A stretch of DNA of 29,862 nucleotides. Origin: DATKZS01 sp035527835 [NCBI: bacterium] (GTDB lineage: Bacteria > RBG-13-61-14). The position numbers were made by a program, and so were the translations under genes. Each line of letters opens with the position of its first letter. The stretch's first letter is position 1. Below, piece by piece: positions 1-7,509 of the stretch. The notes beneath the pieces were generated by a model. It had not been told where the DNA came from. It saw only the letters and a program-made list of their open reading frames with translations, and made no database searches. The stretch is from positions 1 to 29,862 of the forward strand of contig DATKZS010000143.1 of NCBI GenBank assembly GCA_035527835.1. Reading direction: 5' to 3'.

Positions 1-302
1 GCTTGGCGAACCCGCTGACGGGAGCGCCAAGAAAGATTAAACTGCCGGGAGGCCGGCTTGAGAATTTAATAAAAACATCGCCCTTGGCGTTCTTGGCGTC
101 TTGGCGTTTTTCTTGTGCCTTTATTTTGGACAGCACTGAAATAAAATATTTTTTCTCTGTGAACTCTGTGCCTCGGTGCGAAAATCCATCTTGCCATCAT
201 CCATTAGTCTATTGGAGTAACAATGCCCGCCCTTATCAAGGTTGAATATTTTCGCAAGAGGCCCTAAAATGAAAAGGTCGAGGAGGCCGGAGCGGAAATA
301 AT
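1..302. repeat. Gene-free leader with dispersed intergenic repeats
   Basis: No convincing gene lies here. Positions 83-107 hold three near-tandem copies of CTTGGCGT, and positions 154-183 hold a CTCTGTG-type repeat ending in CTCGGTGCGAAA. The second repeat recurs on the minus strand at 26542-26566 and, more diverged, on the plus strand at 26991-27021. An open frame from 3 to 245 runs through these repeats and is not believed. The purine-rich stretch AGGAGG at 281-286 is the only candidate ribosome binding site for the surE start at 303, with a long spacing of 16 nt. A short ATG frame (269-301) ends directly before that start and could be a coupled leader peptide, but this is speculative. Confidence 0.6.
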
Positions 303-1079
303 TTGCGGGTGCTGTTGACCAATGATGACGGGATCGAGGCGGCGGGGCTTCTGGTGCTGGAGGCCGCGCTCAAGGAAGCGGGAGCGGAGGTGGCGGTGGT
401 GGCGCCGGACCAGGAGCGGAGCGGCGCGAGCCACTCGGTGAGCCTGCGGCGGCCGCTCACGATCCTGGAGCGGGGCCATGACCGCTACGCCATCTCGGGC
501 ACTCCGGCGGACGCCGCGCACCTGGCCATCAATCACATCCTCAAGGACCGCCGTCCCGACGTTCTCATCTCGGGGATCAACCTGGGCGCGAACCTGGGCT
601 GCGACATCCACTACTCGGGCACGGTGGCGGCGGCGCGGGAAGGCGCCCTGCTCGGAGTGCCGTCGTTCGCCATCTCTTTGGACACGCGGCGGGAGGACGC
701 GGACTTCGGGCCGGCCGCGCGCCAGGCCGTGTCCATGGCCCGCGCGCTCGCGCGCCACTCCCTGCCCTCCCGCACCTTCCTCAACGTCAACCTGCCGGAC
801 CTGCCCCAGGAGCAGATCAAGGAAATCCGGTCCACGGTCCAGGGCATCAGGCATTATGACAACGTGGTCAACGTCCTGCACGCCGGCAACGGCGAGAGGC
901 ATTTCACGTTCGGCGGAGCGCCGCTGGGCGGCGAGAACATCGAGGAGTCGGACATCGTGGCGGTGCAGCGCGGCCACGTCTCGGTGACGCCGCTGCGGCT
1001 GGACCTGACGCAGCAGGGCGCGATGGGGTGGCTCGCCGACGTGCTCCGCGACGGAGGCGGCGGCCATGGAAAGGAATAA
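303..1079 (+). CDS. surE: 5'/3'-nucleotidase SurE
   Basis: SurE is a metal-dependent phosphatase that removes phosphate from 5'- and 3'-nucleoside monophosphates in the cytoplasm. The N-terminus starts with the family signature MRVLLTNDDGIEA: Asp8 and Asp9 are the metal ligands, Ser40 in ERSGASHS and Asn93 in SGINLGANLG complete the known metal site. The length of 258 residues is normal for the family. The start is a TTG, chosen because the conserved first strand of the Rossmann-like fold begins exactly there. Its stop overlaps the pcm start by 14 nt, so the two genes are almost certainly one transcript and probably translationally coupled. surE-pcm pairing is common in bacteria and is linked to stationary-phase survival. 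Identity is very secure; physiological substrate is not shown by sequence. Confidence 0.97.
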   Translation: MRVLLTNDDGIEAAGLLVLEAALKEAGAEVAVVAPDQERSGASHSVSLRRPLTILERGHDRYAISGTPADAAHLAINHILKDRRPDVLISGINLGANLGCDIHYSGTVAAAREGALLGVPSFAISLDTRREDADFGPAARQAVSMARALARHSLPSRTFLNVNLPDLPQEQIKEIRSTVQGIRHYDNVVNVLHAGNGERHFTFGGAPLGGENIEESDIVAVQRGHVSVTPLRLDLTQQGAMGWLADVLRDGGGGHGKE

Positions 1080-1716
1080 TTACGCGGGCCACCGCGAGAA
1101 GATGGCGCGGACGCAGATGAAATCGCGGGGCATCCGTGACCCGCGGGTGCTGGCGGCGGCGCGCAAGGTGCCGCGCCACCTGTTCATGCCGGAAGGCATC
1201 CGCAACCGGGCCTACGAGGACACGCCGCTCCCCATCGGGCAGGGCCAGACCATCAGCCAGCCCTATACGGTGGCGCGCATGACCGAGCTCCTGGAGCTGA
1301 CGGGCAAGGAGGTGGTGCTGGAGATCGGCACCGGCTCCGGCTACCAGGCCGCGATCCTGTGCGAGCTCGCGGAGTGGGTGTACTCGGTCGAGCGCGTGCG
1401 CGACCTGGCCCAGCAGTCGCGCCGGCTCCTGGACCAGCTCAAGTACCACAACGTGGCCATCCGCGTCGGCGACGGCACGCTGGGCTGGAAGGAGCACGCG
1501 CCCTACGACCGCGTCATCGTGACCGCGGGCTCGCCGGAGATACCGCGGCCGCTGGTCGAGCAGCTCAAGGAGGGCGGCCGGATCGTGATCCCGGTGGGCG
1601 ACGCCTACACCCAGAACATGATCGTGGGCGTGAAGAAAGACGGAGAGCTGGAGACCAGGGACCTGGGCGCGTACCGGTTCGTGGAGTTGATCGGGACGCA
1701 CGGGTGGAAGCAATGA
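1066..1716 (+). CDS. pcm: Protein-L-isoaspartate O-methyltransferase
   Basis: Pcm uses S-adenosylmethionine to methylate isoaspartyl residues in damaged proteins, which starts their conversion back to aspartate. The 216-residue product has the usual length. The SAM-binding motif EIGTGSGYQ is at residues 86-94, preceded by the PCMT signature QTISQPYTVARM at 61-72 that contributes to isoaspartyl binding. The C-terminal part with RIVIPVG follows the normal order. The ATG is inside the end of surE, with GGAGG at 1053-1057 as ribosome binding site. About 135 nt separate the stop from the next gene, and that gap holds a long inverted repeat (1746-1828). The gene is typical, with no missing motif. 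Confidence 0.97.
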   Translation: MERNNYAGHREKMARTQMKSRGIRDPRVLAAARKVPRHLFMPEGIRNRAYEDTPLPIGQGQTISQPYTVARMTELLELTGKEVVLEIGTGSGYQAAILCELAEWVYSVERVRDLAQQSRRLLDQLKYHNVAIRVGDGTLGWKEHAPYDRVIVTAGSPEIPRPLVEQLKEGGRIVIPVGDAYTQNMIVGVKKDGELETRDLGAYRFVELIGTHGWKQ

Positions 1717-1745
1717 GAGCGCCCTGACATGGTGAAAATATTTAT

Positions 1746-1828
1746 TGACAGGATTAACAGGATTTACCGGATGAGAAGAAAACAAGAAGCGTGTTGCAAC
1801 TATCCCGTAAATCCTTTTAATCCTGTCA
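1746..1828. repeat. Long imperfect inverted repeat, GACAGGATTAACAGGA family
   Basis: Arms at 1746-1770 and 1804-1828 are 25 nt each and pair at 23 of 25 positions around a 33-nt loop. The left arm core TGACAGGATTAACAGGAT is the same as in the inverted repeat at 7155-7241, so this is a dispersed family and not a gene-specific structure. It lies between pcm and the next plus-strand gene and could fold in the transcript, but there is no U-tract typical of an intrinsic terminator. Confidence 0.85.
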
Positions 1829-1850
1829 TAAGATTCTTGGATTATATGAT

Positions 1851-2336
1851 ATGAAGAAAGCGGCGGCAAAGAGGCGGCCGGTGATCGCGGTATGCGGCGC
1901 GGGCGCGGCCGGTCCGGAGCTCGATGAGCTTGCCGCCCGCGTGGGCGAGGCCATTGCTGAGGCCGGCGCGGTTCTGGTGTGCGGCGGGCTGGGCGGGGTG
2001 ATGGAGGCGGCGGCGCGGGGCGCGCGGGAAGCGGGCGGGCTGACCATCGGCATCCTGCCCGGCTCGGACACGGGCGAGGCCAACGCCTGGATCGAGGCGG
2101 CGGTGGCCACGGACATGGGCCCCGCCAGGAATGCCATAATAGTGGCGACGGCCGACGCGGTGGTGGCGGTGGGCGGGGGGTACGGCACGCTGTCCGAGAT
2201 CGCGCTGGCCCTGAAGATGGGCAAGCCGGTGGTGTCCATCGGAAGCTGGGAGGTGAGCGGCGACGTGCTCAAGGCGGCGGGGCCGGCGGAGGCCGTGGAA
2301 ATGGCGCTCAACAGAATCCGGGTGGAGAGGCGTTAA
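1851..2336 (+). CDS. SLOG/LOG-like Rossmann-fold protein (TIGR00725 type)
   Basis: The 161-residue protein resembles the TIGR00725 group of the SLOG superfamily, related to LOG/lysine-decarboxylase-like nucleotide-binding proteins and to molybdenum-cofactor carrier proteins. Visible motifs are the first strand VIAVCGAG at 11-18, the glycine-rich turn CGGLGGVMEAAARGA at 44-58, and GGGYGTLSEIALA at 108-120, which corresponds to the PGGxGTxxE signature of LOG proteins with the first proline replaced. These segments usually bind a nucleotide or phosphorylated ligand. No enzyme activity can be named from the sequence. No clear Shine-Dalgarno precedes the ATG. The gene sits between pcm and the LysM-M23 gene on the same strand and ends 99 nt before the preferred start of the latter, so it may be co-transcribed. 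Confidence 0.85.
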   Translation: MKKAAAKRRPVIAVCGAGAAGPELDELAARVGEAIAEAGAVLVCGGLGGVMEAAARGAREAGGLTIGILPGSDTGEANAWIEAAVATDMGPARNAIIVATADAVVAVGGGYGTLSEIALALKMGKPVVSIGSWEVSGDVLKAAGPAEAVEMALNRIRVERR

Positions 2337-2435
2337 AGGTGTTATAATAATTGTCGGAAATAGCGGGCGGGCGCATGGCACCGATCAGGCGGGGAAAGCG
2401 GGATGAGAACAAGCGGAAGCGAAGACGGGAGACTG

Positions 2436-3374
2436 ATGAGGACGTGCGCCCTGTTTTTTTGCCTGGTGATAGCGGCGGGCGCTTCTTCGGGCTGCGTCAA
2501 GCGCGCGCCGCGGCCGGACCAGGAAAAGGAGCAGAGCGAGCAGGCCCCGCAGGCGGACCAGCCCTGCGGTCTCACGTGCCGGCTCAAGGAGCGCGGCCGG
2601 CAGTCGGGCCAATCCGATAAAGATGCGGCGCCGGGCAGGGAGGCCAAGTCCCCAAAGGACCAGGCCGCGAAGCCGGACAAGCAGGCCGCGGAAAAATCCT
2701 GGCCGTGGCGGAAAAAGGAAAAGCAGCCCGGCAAAAAGAGCGCGGCGCCGAAGCCCACCGGCCCGGGCGTGTATCACACGGTGAAGAAGGGCGAGACCTT
2801 CTACCGCATCTGCAAGACCTACGGGGTGGACCAGAACGAGGTGGCGCGCGCGAACCACCTCGCGGACGCCGCCGCCATCAGCGTGGGCCAGCGCATCTGG
2901 ATCCCGGGGGCGGACAAGACGCTCTCGGTGCCGCGGGCCCCCTCATCCGGCCAAGCAACAAATAACTCCAGGTTCGCGGACCCACCGCCTTCCGCCACCA
3001 AGGGGACCTTCATCCTTCCCGTTGCCACAGGCACCATCACCTCGCCGTTCGGGCAGCGCGGCGACAGTATGCACGAGGGCATTGACATCGCCGCGCCGGC
3101 GGGCACTCCCATTCTCGCCGCCGACGACGGCAAGGTGGTGTATGAGGGCGACGACATCCGGGGCTACGGCAACATGGTCATCATCAAGCACGCGGGCAAC
3201 CTGACCACGGTCTATGCTCACAACAGGAGGAACCTGGTCAAAACCGGCGACCTGGTGAGGAAGGGCCAGAAGATCGCGGAGGTCGGACAGACCGGCCGGG
3301 CCACCGGGCCGCATTGCCACTTCGAGGTCAGGATCGGGGAGAAGCCGGTGAACCCGGAGTTCTACCTGCCGTGA
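2436..3374 (+). CDS. LysM/M23 peptidase lipoprotein, NlpD-like
   Basis: This is a predicted outer-membrane or periplasmic lipoprotein that binds and cuts peptidoglycan. With the ATG at 2436 (GGGAG just upstream) the product is 312 residues and starts with a clean lipoprotein signal ending in ASSGC, with Cys20 as the lipidated residue; an in-frame ATG at 2403 would add 11 charged residues in front and is less likely. A charged, low-complexity linker follows, then a LysM domain at about 112-157 and an M23 domain from about 205 to the end. The M23 zinc ligands are intact: HEGID (His213, Asp217) and HCH (His293, His295), with YAH at 260-262. E. coli NlpD has lost catalytic residues and acts as an amidase activator, so this protein may instead be an active endopeptidase. 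The surE-pcm context matches the nlpD neighbourhood. Confidence 0.9.
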   Translation: MRTCALFFCLVIAAGASSGCVKRAPRPDQEKEQSEQAPQADQPCGLTCRLKERGRQSGQSDKDAAPGREAKSPKDQAAKPDKQAAEKSWPWRKKEKQPGKKSAAPKPTGPGVYHTVKKGETFYRICKTYGVDQNEVARANHLADAAAISVGQRIWIPGADKTLSVPRAPSSGQATNNSRFADPPPSATKGTFILPVATGTITSPFGQRGDSMHEGIDIAAPAGTPILAADDGKVVYEGDDIRGYGNMVIIKHAGNLTTVYAHNRRNLVKTGDLVRKGQKIAEVGQTGRATGPHCHFEVRIGEKPVNPEFYLP

Positions 3375-3392
3375 GCGGGAGGCATTTATAAA

Positions 3393-3417
3393 CCGCAGAG
3401 GCGCAGAGGACGCAGAG
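3393..3417. repeat. Short near-tandem repeat CGCAGAG
   Basis: Three near-tandem CGCAGAG units with small spacers lie just after the LysM-M23 gene. The rest of the 206-nt gap before apt is AT-richer, and positions 3537-3570 contain three copies of CTATCTAC. Both look like simple intergenic repeats. I see no confident promoter, although apt should have one in this gap. Confidence 0.6.
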
Positions 3418-3580
3418 TTCTTGATTAATTTTTTCAGGAACCGATTATGCTGATTTTATTTGTCCGCGGGGATGGGCTATCCTATGAATTGGCTAAGGGA
3501 TAGGGTTTGATGAGAGAGCAGCATGTTTTTTCTTCCCTATCTACCACCTGCTATCTACTATCTACTTTTCGGAGGCGGCC

Positions 3581-4102
3581 ATGGAAGAGTTGAAAAAGAT
3601 CATCCGCGAGGTCCCGGATTTTCCGAAGCCGGGCATCCTGTTTTACGACATCACGACGCTGTTGGGAGACGCGGATGCGTTTTCGAACGTGATCGAGATT
3701 TTGGCGGAGCGTTACGAGGGTCGCAAGCCGGCGCGGGTGGTGGCGGTTGACGCGCGGGGCTTTATTTTCGGGGGCGCGCTGGCGTTCCGTTTGGGGGTGA
3801 GCTTCGTTCCGGTGCGCAAGAAGGGGAAGCTGCCGTGGGAGACGGTGAGCGCTTCGTATGAGCTGGAGTACGGGGTGGACGAGGTGCACATGCACCGGGA
3901 CGCGATCCTGCCGGGCGAGCCGGTGGTGATCGTTGACGACCTGCTCGCCACCGGTGGAACGGCCAAGGCCACAATCGAGCTGGTGAAGAAATGCGGGGGC
4001 GAGGTCATGGAGTGCGCGTTCGTGGTCGAGCTGGATTTCTTGAACGGGCGCGAAAAATTGAAACCGACGCCGGTATTCTCTATCCTCCATTACGACAAGT
4101 AG
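3581..4102 (+). CDS. apt: Adenine phosphoribosyltransferase
   Basis: Apt salvages adenine by joining it to PRPP, giving AMP and pyrophosphate in the cytoplasm. The 173-residue length is standard. The N-terminus has the APT pattern VPDFPKPGILFYDITTLL (11-28). ARGFIFG at 58-64 and RKKGKLPWE at 79-87 are the adenine-binding region and flexible loop, and the PRPP-binding motif VVIVDDLLATGGT is at 115-127. The ATG is preceded by CGGAGG at 3570-3575 with good spacing. The stop is 18 nt before the thioredoxin-like gene, so these two are likely co-transcribed, though no functional link is evident. The call is secure. Confidence 0.97.
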   Translation: MEELKKIIREVPDFPKPGILFYDITTLLGDADAFSNVIEILAERYEGRKPARVVAVDARGFIFGGALAFRLGVSFVPVRKKGKLPWETVSASYELEYGVDEVHMHRDAILPGEPVVIVDDLLATGGTAKATIELVKKCGGEVMECAFVVELDFLNGREKLKPTPVFSILHYDK

Positions 4103-4120
4103 TCGGGGCCGCGGAGATCC

Positions 4121-4738
4121 ATGGACAAGAAATTCATATTGATGGGGATCATCGTGCTCTGCCTCTCGGCGCTGGTTTACATCAGCATCACGGGCGGTTC
4201 GCCCACCTCGCCGCCGCCGCTGCCGGCCCATGTCTCGCCGGACGGCCTTCCCGCCGGGCATCCGCCCATCGGCGATGAACAAGGGGGCATGGCGCCGGAC
4301 TTCACGCTGGACAGCGTCAACTTCGGCCGGGTCTCCTTGTCGCAGTTCCGGGGCAAGGTGGTGGTCATCAATTTCTGGTCCACCGGCTGCCCGCCCTGCA
4401 TCATGGAAATGCCCTCGCTCATGAAGCTCAAGAGCTTAATGGCCGGCAAGCCGTTCGAGGTCCTCACCATCACCTCCGACCCCAGGTCCGTGTCCGAGCG
4501 CTTCATCGAGCGGATGAGCGTGACCCTGCCCGTGCTGCTCGACCCGGACGGCAGGATCGCCATGACCTACGGCGCCTACGGCCTGCCCACCACCTTCATC
4601 ATCGCCGCCGACGGCACCGTGGACAACCACGTGGTGGGCGCCGCCAACTGGGCCGACGGCTCGGTGCTGGATTACATGAACAAGCTCATCCAATCAGCGC
4701 CCGCAGCCCAGAAACCATCCCCGCCCCAAGGGACCTGA
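4121..4738 (+). CDS. TlpA-like thiol:disulfide oxidoreductase, membrane-anchored
   Basis: The 205-residue protein has an N-terminal hydrophobic segment (about 5-24) that should act as a signal anchor, a proline-rich linker, and then a thioredoxin-fold domain facing the periplasm. The active site is STGCPPC with Cys90 and Cys93, and the strand before the cis-proline reads AYGLPTTFII. APDFTLDSV at 58-66 and the RGKVVVINFW strand are typical of the TlpA/ResA/redoxin group. Such proteins reduce disulfides on secreted proteins or on apocytochrome c. No cytochrome maturation genes are nearby, so the partner is unknown. Weak GGAG precedes the ATG. The gene ends 47 nt before a strong palindrome that probably stops transcription. 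Confidence 0.9.
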   Translation: MDKKFILMGIIVLCLSALVYISITGGSPTSPPPLPAHVSPDGLPAGHPPIGDEQGGMAPDFTLDSVNFGRVSLSQFRGKVVVINFWSTGCPPCIMEMPSLMKLKSLMAGKPFEVLTITSDPRSVSERFIERMSVTLPVLLDPDGRIAMTYGAYGLPTTFIIAADGTVDNHVVGAANWADGSVLDYMNKLIQSAPAAQKPSPPQGT

Positions 4739-4785
4739 TCCCTTTTCAGCCGGACGAGCCCCCATTTCCGCCCCACAATAACGAA

Positions 4786-4868
4786 CCGGCGTGGGAGCGC
4801 CCTTCCGGGCGCGATCCTTCGCTGGTCAGATAAAACGGATCGCGCCCGGAAGGGCGCTCCCACGCCGG
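4786..4868. repeat. 32-bp perfect inverted repeat between convergent genes
   Basis: Arms at 4786-4817 and 4837-4868 are exact reverse complements over 32 nt, separated by a 19-nt loop. Each arm is GC-rich and itself contains the smaller palindrome GCGCCCTTCCGGGCGC. It resembles REP-type elements with a GTGGGAGCG core known from several bacterial groups. It sits between the convergent tlpA-like gene and the carboxylesterase, so it could serve both as a terminator, by a very stable hairpin, without U-tract. No other copy occurs in the window. Confidence 0.9.
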
Positions 4869-4903
4869 GCAATGATGATGCGCGGGAACCTGGATCAGAT
4901 CGT

Positions 4904-6547
4904 TTACTTTTCCGCTTCCTTGTTCAACCCTCCCATGGTCTCGAAGATCGGCGCGTGGTCCTTGTTGTAACTGTCCCAGTAGGCGCAGCGCTCGGTCATG
5001 CCGGCGGGCTCGGTGCGTACTATGTTGTCGAGGACCTGGACGGACGGCGAGGCCAGGTCGAACTTGGGCCATACGGGCAGGCCCGGGCCGTTGGGGTCGC
5101 CGGTCTTGGCGAAGTTGATCCAATAGCCCTGGACCACGCGGGAGAGCATCCTGGCTTCCTCGATGTTGCGCCGGCCGTAGAGCGCGCTGATGGGTGAGCG
5201 GTCCATCGAGTTGAAGACAAAGGGCAGCTCCATGGCGTGGACGGCGAGCAGGTGCTTGCCGTAGATCATGTCATGGTAGTCGAAGCGGTAGTAGTAGGTG
5301 TCAGGCTGCTGCGCGGCCGCGGCGGCGAGCCCGAGATAGGTGGGGCAGCCGAGCCCGGCGTCGGTGGCCAGCGCCCCGAAGGCGCGGCGCGGCATGTTGT
5401 CGTAATTCCCGAGCGGATAGACCTTGGCGATTTTCGCGGCCTCGTCGGCGGACACGCCCAGGAACTCGCTGACGCGCTGTTCGTACTGGCCGGGCTTGGC
5501 GCGCCAGATCTGAGGCAGGAAGTAGAGCACCACGTCCACCTCGTTCCTGTTGCTGCCGGCCATGAAGGGAACATGGCTGTAGTTGCCCGAGCGGATCATG
5601 GCGAGCGGCGAGTCGGTGAGCAGGTAGCCGTCGTAATGCGGGACCCAGACGAACCCGCCGAGCTGGCTGCCGGTGCCCTTGTCGAGCAGTTGCTTGGCGG
5701 ACACCTGGCGCAGGCAGGCCACGTCATTCTCCGCGCACTTAAAAACGCCGGCGACCTTTTTTGCCTGCTCATAGCCCTTTTCGAGGGGCGCGCTGGCCTC
5801 GCAGCCTCCGCTCTCCAGGATGGCGCGGGCGATCATGCCCTGGTTGAGCGGCGTTGCGAGCATGGTGCATACTGACCATCCGCCGGCGGACTCGCCGAAG
5901 ATGGTGACGTTCCCCGGGTCGCCGCCGAAGCCCGCGATGTTGTCGTGGACCCACTTGATCGCGGCCACCTGGTCGAGCGAGCCGTAGCCGCCGGTGCTCT
6001 GGTTGGCGTCCTCCGCCCGGAGCGCGGGATGGGCCAGAAAGCCGAAGACGTTGAGGCGGTAGTTGATGGTGACCACCGCCACGTCGCCGCGCTCGGCCAT
6101 GCGGTCGCCCTTGTACATCTCGGTGCTGCCGGAGCCGCCGGTGTAGCCGCCGCCGTGGATGAAGAGCATGACCGGGAAGGACCCGGACTTTTTCGGGCGC
6201 CAGACGTTCAGGTAGAGGCAGTCCTCGGACATGGACACGCCCGAGCCCATGTCCACCGCGGCCATCGTCCCTTTCTGCAGGCAGCGGTCGCCGTATTTCA
6301 CGGCGTCGCGCACTCCGGTCCAGGCCGGGGCGGGCGCCGGCGCTTTCCAGCGCAGCTCGCCCACCGGCGGCGCGGCGTAGGGGACGCCCAGCCACGAGCA
6401 GGTCGCGGCCTCCTTGTCGCTCATGCCGCGCACCTTGCCGGAGGCCGTGGCCACCGGCTCCGCGCACAAGTCCTGCGCCCTGCCCTCTCCGGCGAGCGTC
6501 AGCGCCGCCAAAATCATTATTGCCCATGCCGCCCATCTTGCTCTCAT
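4904..6547 (-). CDS. Secreted carboxylesterase, type B family
   Basis: This is an alpha/beta-hydrolase of the carboxylesterase B (COesterase) family, which also holds para-nitrobenzyl esterases and cholinesterases; it hydrolyses carboxylic esters. The 547-residue product starts with a Sec signal peptide (hydrophobic to about residue 20, likely cut after GRA at 24). The oxyanion motif HGGGY is at 131-135, the nucleophile elbow GESAGG at 218-223 (Ser220), the acidic residue in GSNRNE at Glu336, and the histidine in HAMELPFVF at His437, so the triad is complete. Paired cysteines near 28/50/89/110 suggest disulfides. The ATG has a strong AGGAGG site (6555-6560 on the plus strand). It is monocistronic and convergent with the tlpA-like gene. 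The substrate cannot be deduced. Confidence 0.95.
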   Translation of the reverse strand: MRARWAAWAIMILAALTLAGEGRAQDLCAEPVATASGKVRGMSDKEAATCSWLGVPYAAPPVGELRWKAPAPAPAWTGVRDAVKYGDRCLQKGTMAAVDMGSGVSMSEDCLYLNVWRPKKSGSFPVMLFIHGGGYTGGSGSTEMYKGDRMAERGDVAVVTINYRLNVFGFLAHPALRAEDANQSTGGYGSLDQVAAIKWVHDNIAGFGGDPGNVTIFGESAGGWSVCTMLATPLNQGMIARAILESGGCEASAPLEKGYEQAKKVAGVFKCAENDVACLRQVSAKQLLDKGTGSQLGGFVWVPHYDGYLLTDSPLAMIRSGNYSHVPFMAGSNRNEVDVVLYFLPQIWRAKPGQYEQRVSEFLGVSADEAAKIAKVYPLGNYDNMPRRAFGALATDAGLGCPTYLGLAAAAAQQPDTYYYRFDYHDMIYGKHLLAVHAMELPFVFNSMDRSPISALYGRRNIEEARMLSRVVQGYWINFAKTGDPNGPGLPVWPKFDLASPSVQVLDNIVRTEPAGMTERCAYWDSYNKDHAPIFETMGGLNKEAEK

Positions 6548-6589
6548 TACCTTGCCTCCTTCCTCATATTCACTTTCGCTAATGTACTG

Positions 6590-6622
6590 TTTCGGAATTA
6601 TTACGCCCTTTCAGGGCTGAAG
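6590..6622. repeat. CGCCCTTTCAGGGCT repeat, copy upstream of esterase
   Basis: The segment TTACGCCCTTTCAGGGCTGA recurs almost unchanged at 20579-20599, and its GCCCTTTCAGGGC palindrome recurs at 20792-20820 and 20878-20906 with the flanking word TTCGGAATT. This copy lies in the 140-nt gap between two minus-strand genes. It is a dispersed palindromic element, not a gene. Confidence 0.75.
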
Positions 6623-6687
6623 AAAAAGGGCCGAACGGAAAGCATCGTATCATGATGCGAGTGGAAAAACCACGGGGATTTATAGGG

Positions 6688-7131
6688 TCAGGCCATGAAG
6701 TCGGACTTGGGCAAGGAGCGGCGGGCCTCGGCCGGGACCGCGGACCAGAGCAGGTGCACCTGCTCCATGCACCAGGTGAGCTGGCGGCCTTCCGGCAGGA
6801 TGTCGTCGCGGGCCGGGTCGCAAAAGCACTGGATGGAATTGCCGGCGGCTATAAGGCGCGAGAAGTGGATCTCCATTAAGGAGGCGATGGCGCGGCGGCA
6901 CGGTTCGTTATTGAGCCAGAGTACGTCGGCTTCCGGCGGGGTCGCGCCCTGGGGCACAAAGCCGGGGCTTTCCGGCGCGCGCAGGAGCGTGAGGGTGAAG
7001 CCCGGCCCGGAATTGGAGATGAGGCGGAAGAGCGATTCCTCTCCGCCGCGGATGTCAATGCGGTACTGGAGCTCGCGGTAGGACCCGAAGAACACGAGGT
7101 TGGGCCAGCGCGGCTTCCAGTAGCTTGTCAT
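6688..7131 (-). CDS. Conserved-looking hypothetical protein
   Basis: The 147-residue product has no signal peptide or membrane segment and looks cytoplasmic and mixed alpha/beta. It begins with an aromatic-rich stretch (SYWKPRWPNLVFFGSYREL) and ends with a helix-like region rich in Leu and Glu. Three Cys residues occur but not in a CxxC arrangement. I do not recognise the family. Coding status is supported by codon-position GC bias like its neighbours and by placement on the same strand downstream of mutL-miaA, separated from the previous gene by 153 nt with an inverted repeat. No convincing ribosome binding site precedes the ATG, so the start could be different. Confidence 0.6.
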   Translation of the reverse strand: MTSYWKPRWPNLVFFGSYRELQYRIDIRGGEESLFRLISNSGPGFTLTLLRAPESPGFVPQGATPPEADVLWLNNEPCRRAIASLMEIHFSRLIAAGNSIQCFCDPARDDILPEGRQLTWCMEQVHLLWSAVPAEARRSLPKSDFMA

Positions 7132-7154
7132 CCCGGGTCCCTGTTTAGAAAATA

Positions 7155-7241
7155 ATTTTTGACAGGATTAACAGGATGAACAGGATGAAAGAAAATAAGC
7201 ATCTACTCGCTCCGGAACATCCTGTTAATCCTGTCAAAAAT
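7155..7241. repeat. 24-bp perfect inverted repeat, GACAGGATTAACAGGA family
   Basis: Arms at 7155-7178 and 7218-7241 are exact reverse complements over 24 nt around a 39-nt loop. The core TTTTTGACAGGATTAACAGG nearly matches the arm at 1745-1765, and a third, more distant relative is at 27707-27782. The left arm also carries a local direct repeat ACAGGATGA. The element lies between two minus-strand genes and might reduce read-through. Confidence 0.9.
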
Positions 7242-7284
7242 CTTTTCATTATTTCAGGGCGCCGCCTCGCGTTATGAGGAGCTG

Positions 7285-7509
7285 TCACCGGATGAGCCCG
7301 CCGATTGACTTGCCGGCGCGGACGGCCTCGGCATCGGCGTCCTCCAGCTTCCGGTACTCGGGGCAGGCGACCACGTTCACCTCCATGCCCTCCGGCACGC
7401 GGCTCATGGCCAGCACCATGAACATGGGGCAGGCCCGGAAGGTGTTGGCGCAGTCCCGGCACGGCCGGTCCTGGGCGGTCTTCACGATCTGGTCGGAAAG
7501 TCTCTTCAT
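7285..7509 (-). CDS. Small Cys-containing protein coupled to miaA
   Basis: The 74-residue product has Cys at 17, 20, 27 and 49, the first three in the pattern CxxC-x6-C, followed by a hydrophobic-methionine stretch and a short charged C-terminus. Four cysteines could bind zinc or an iron-sulfur cluster, but spacing does not match a motif I can name. Its ATG overlaps the miaA stop as ATGA, so it is very likely expressed with mutL-miaA. In many proteobacteria hfq follows miaA; this protein has no Sm-fold signature and is not Hfq. Coding status is supported by the overlap and by base composition. Confidence 0.7.
   Translation of the reverse strand: MKRLSDQIVKTAQDRPCRDCANTFRACPMFMVLAMSRVPEGMEVNVVACPEYRKLEDADAEAVRAGKSIGGLIR

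Noticed and set aside
3-245. Open frame of 80 codons at the left edge
   Set aside because: It runs across dispersed intergenic repeats and shows no protein-like pattern.
904-1869. 321-codon minus-strand frame over surE-pcm
   Set aside because: Antisense to two certain genes and passes through an intergenic inverted repeat.
7284-7506. hfq expected after miaA
   Set aside because: The coupled small protein has no Sm1/Sm2 motif and has four cysteines instead.
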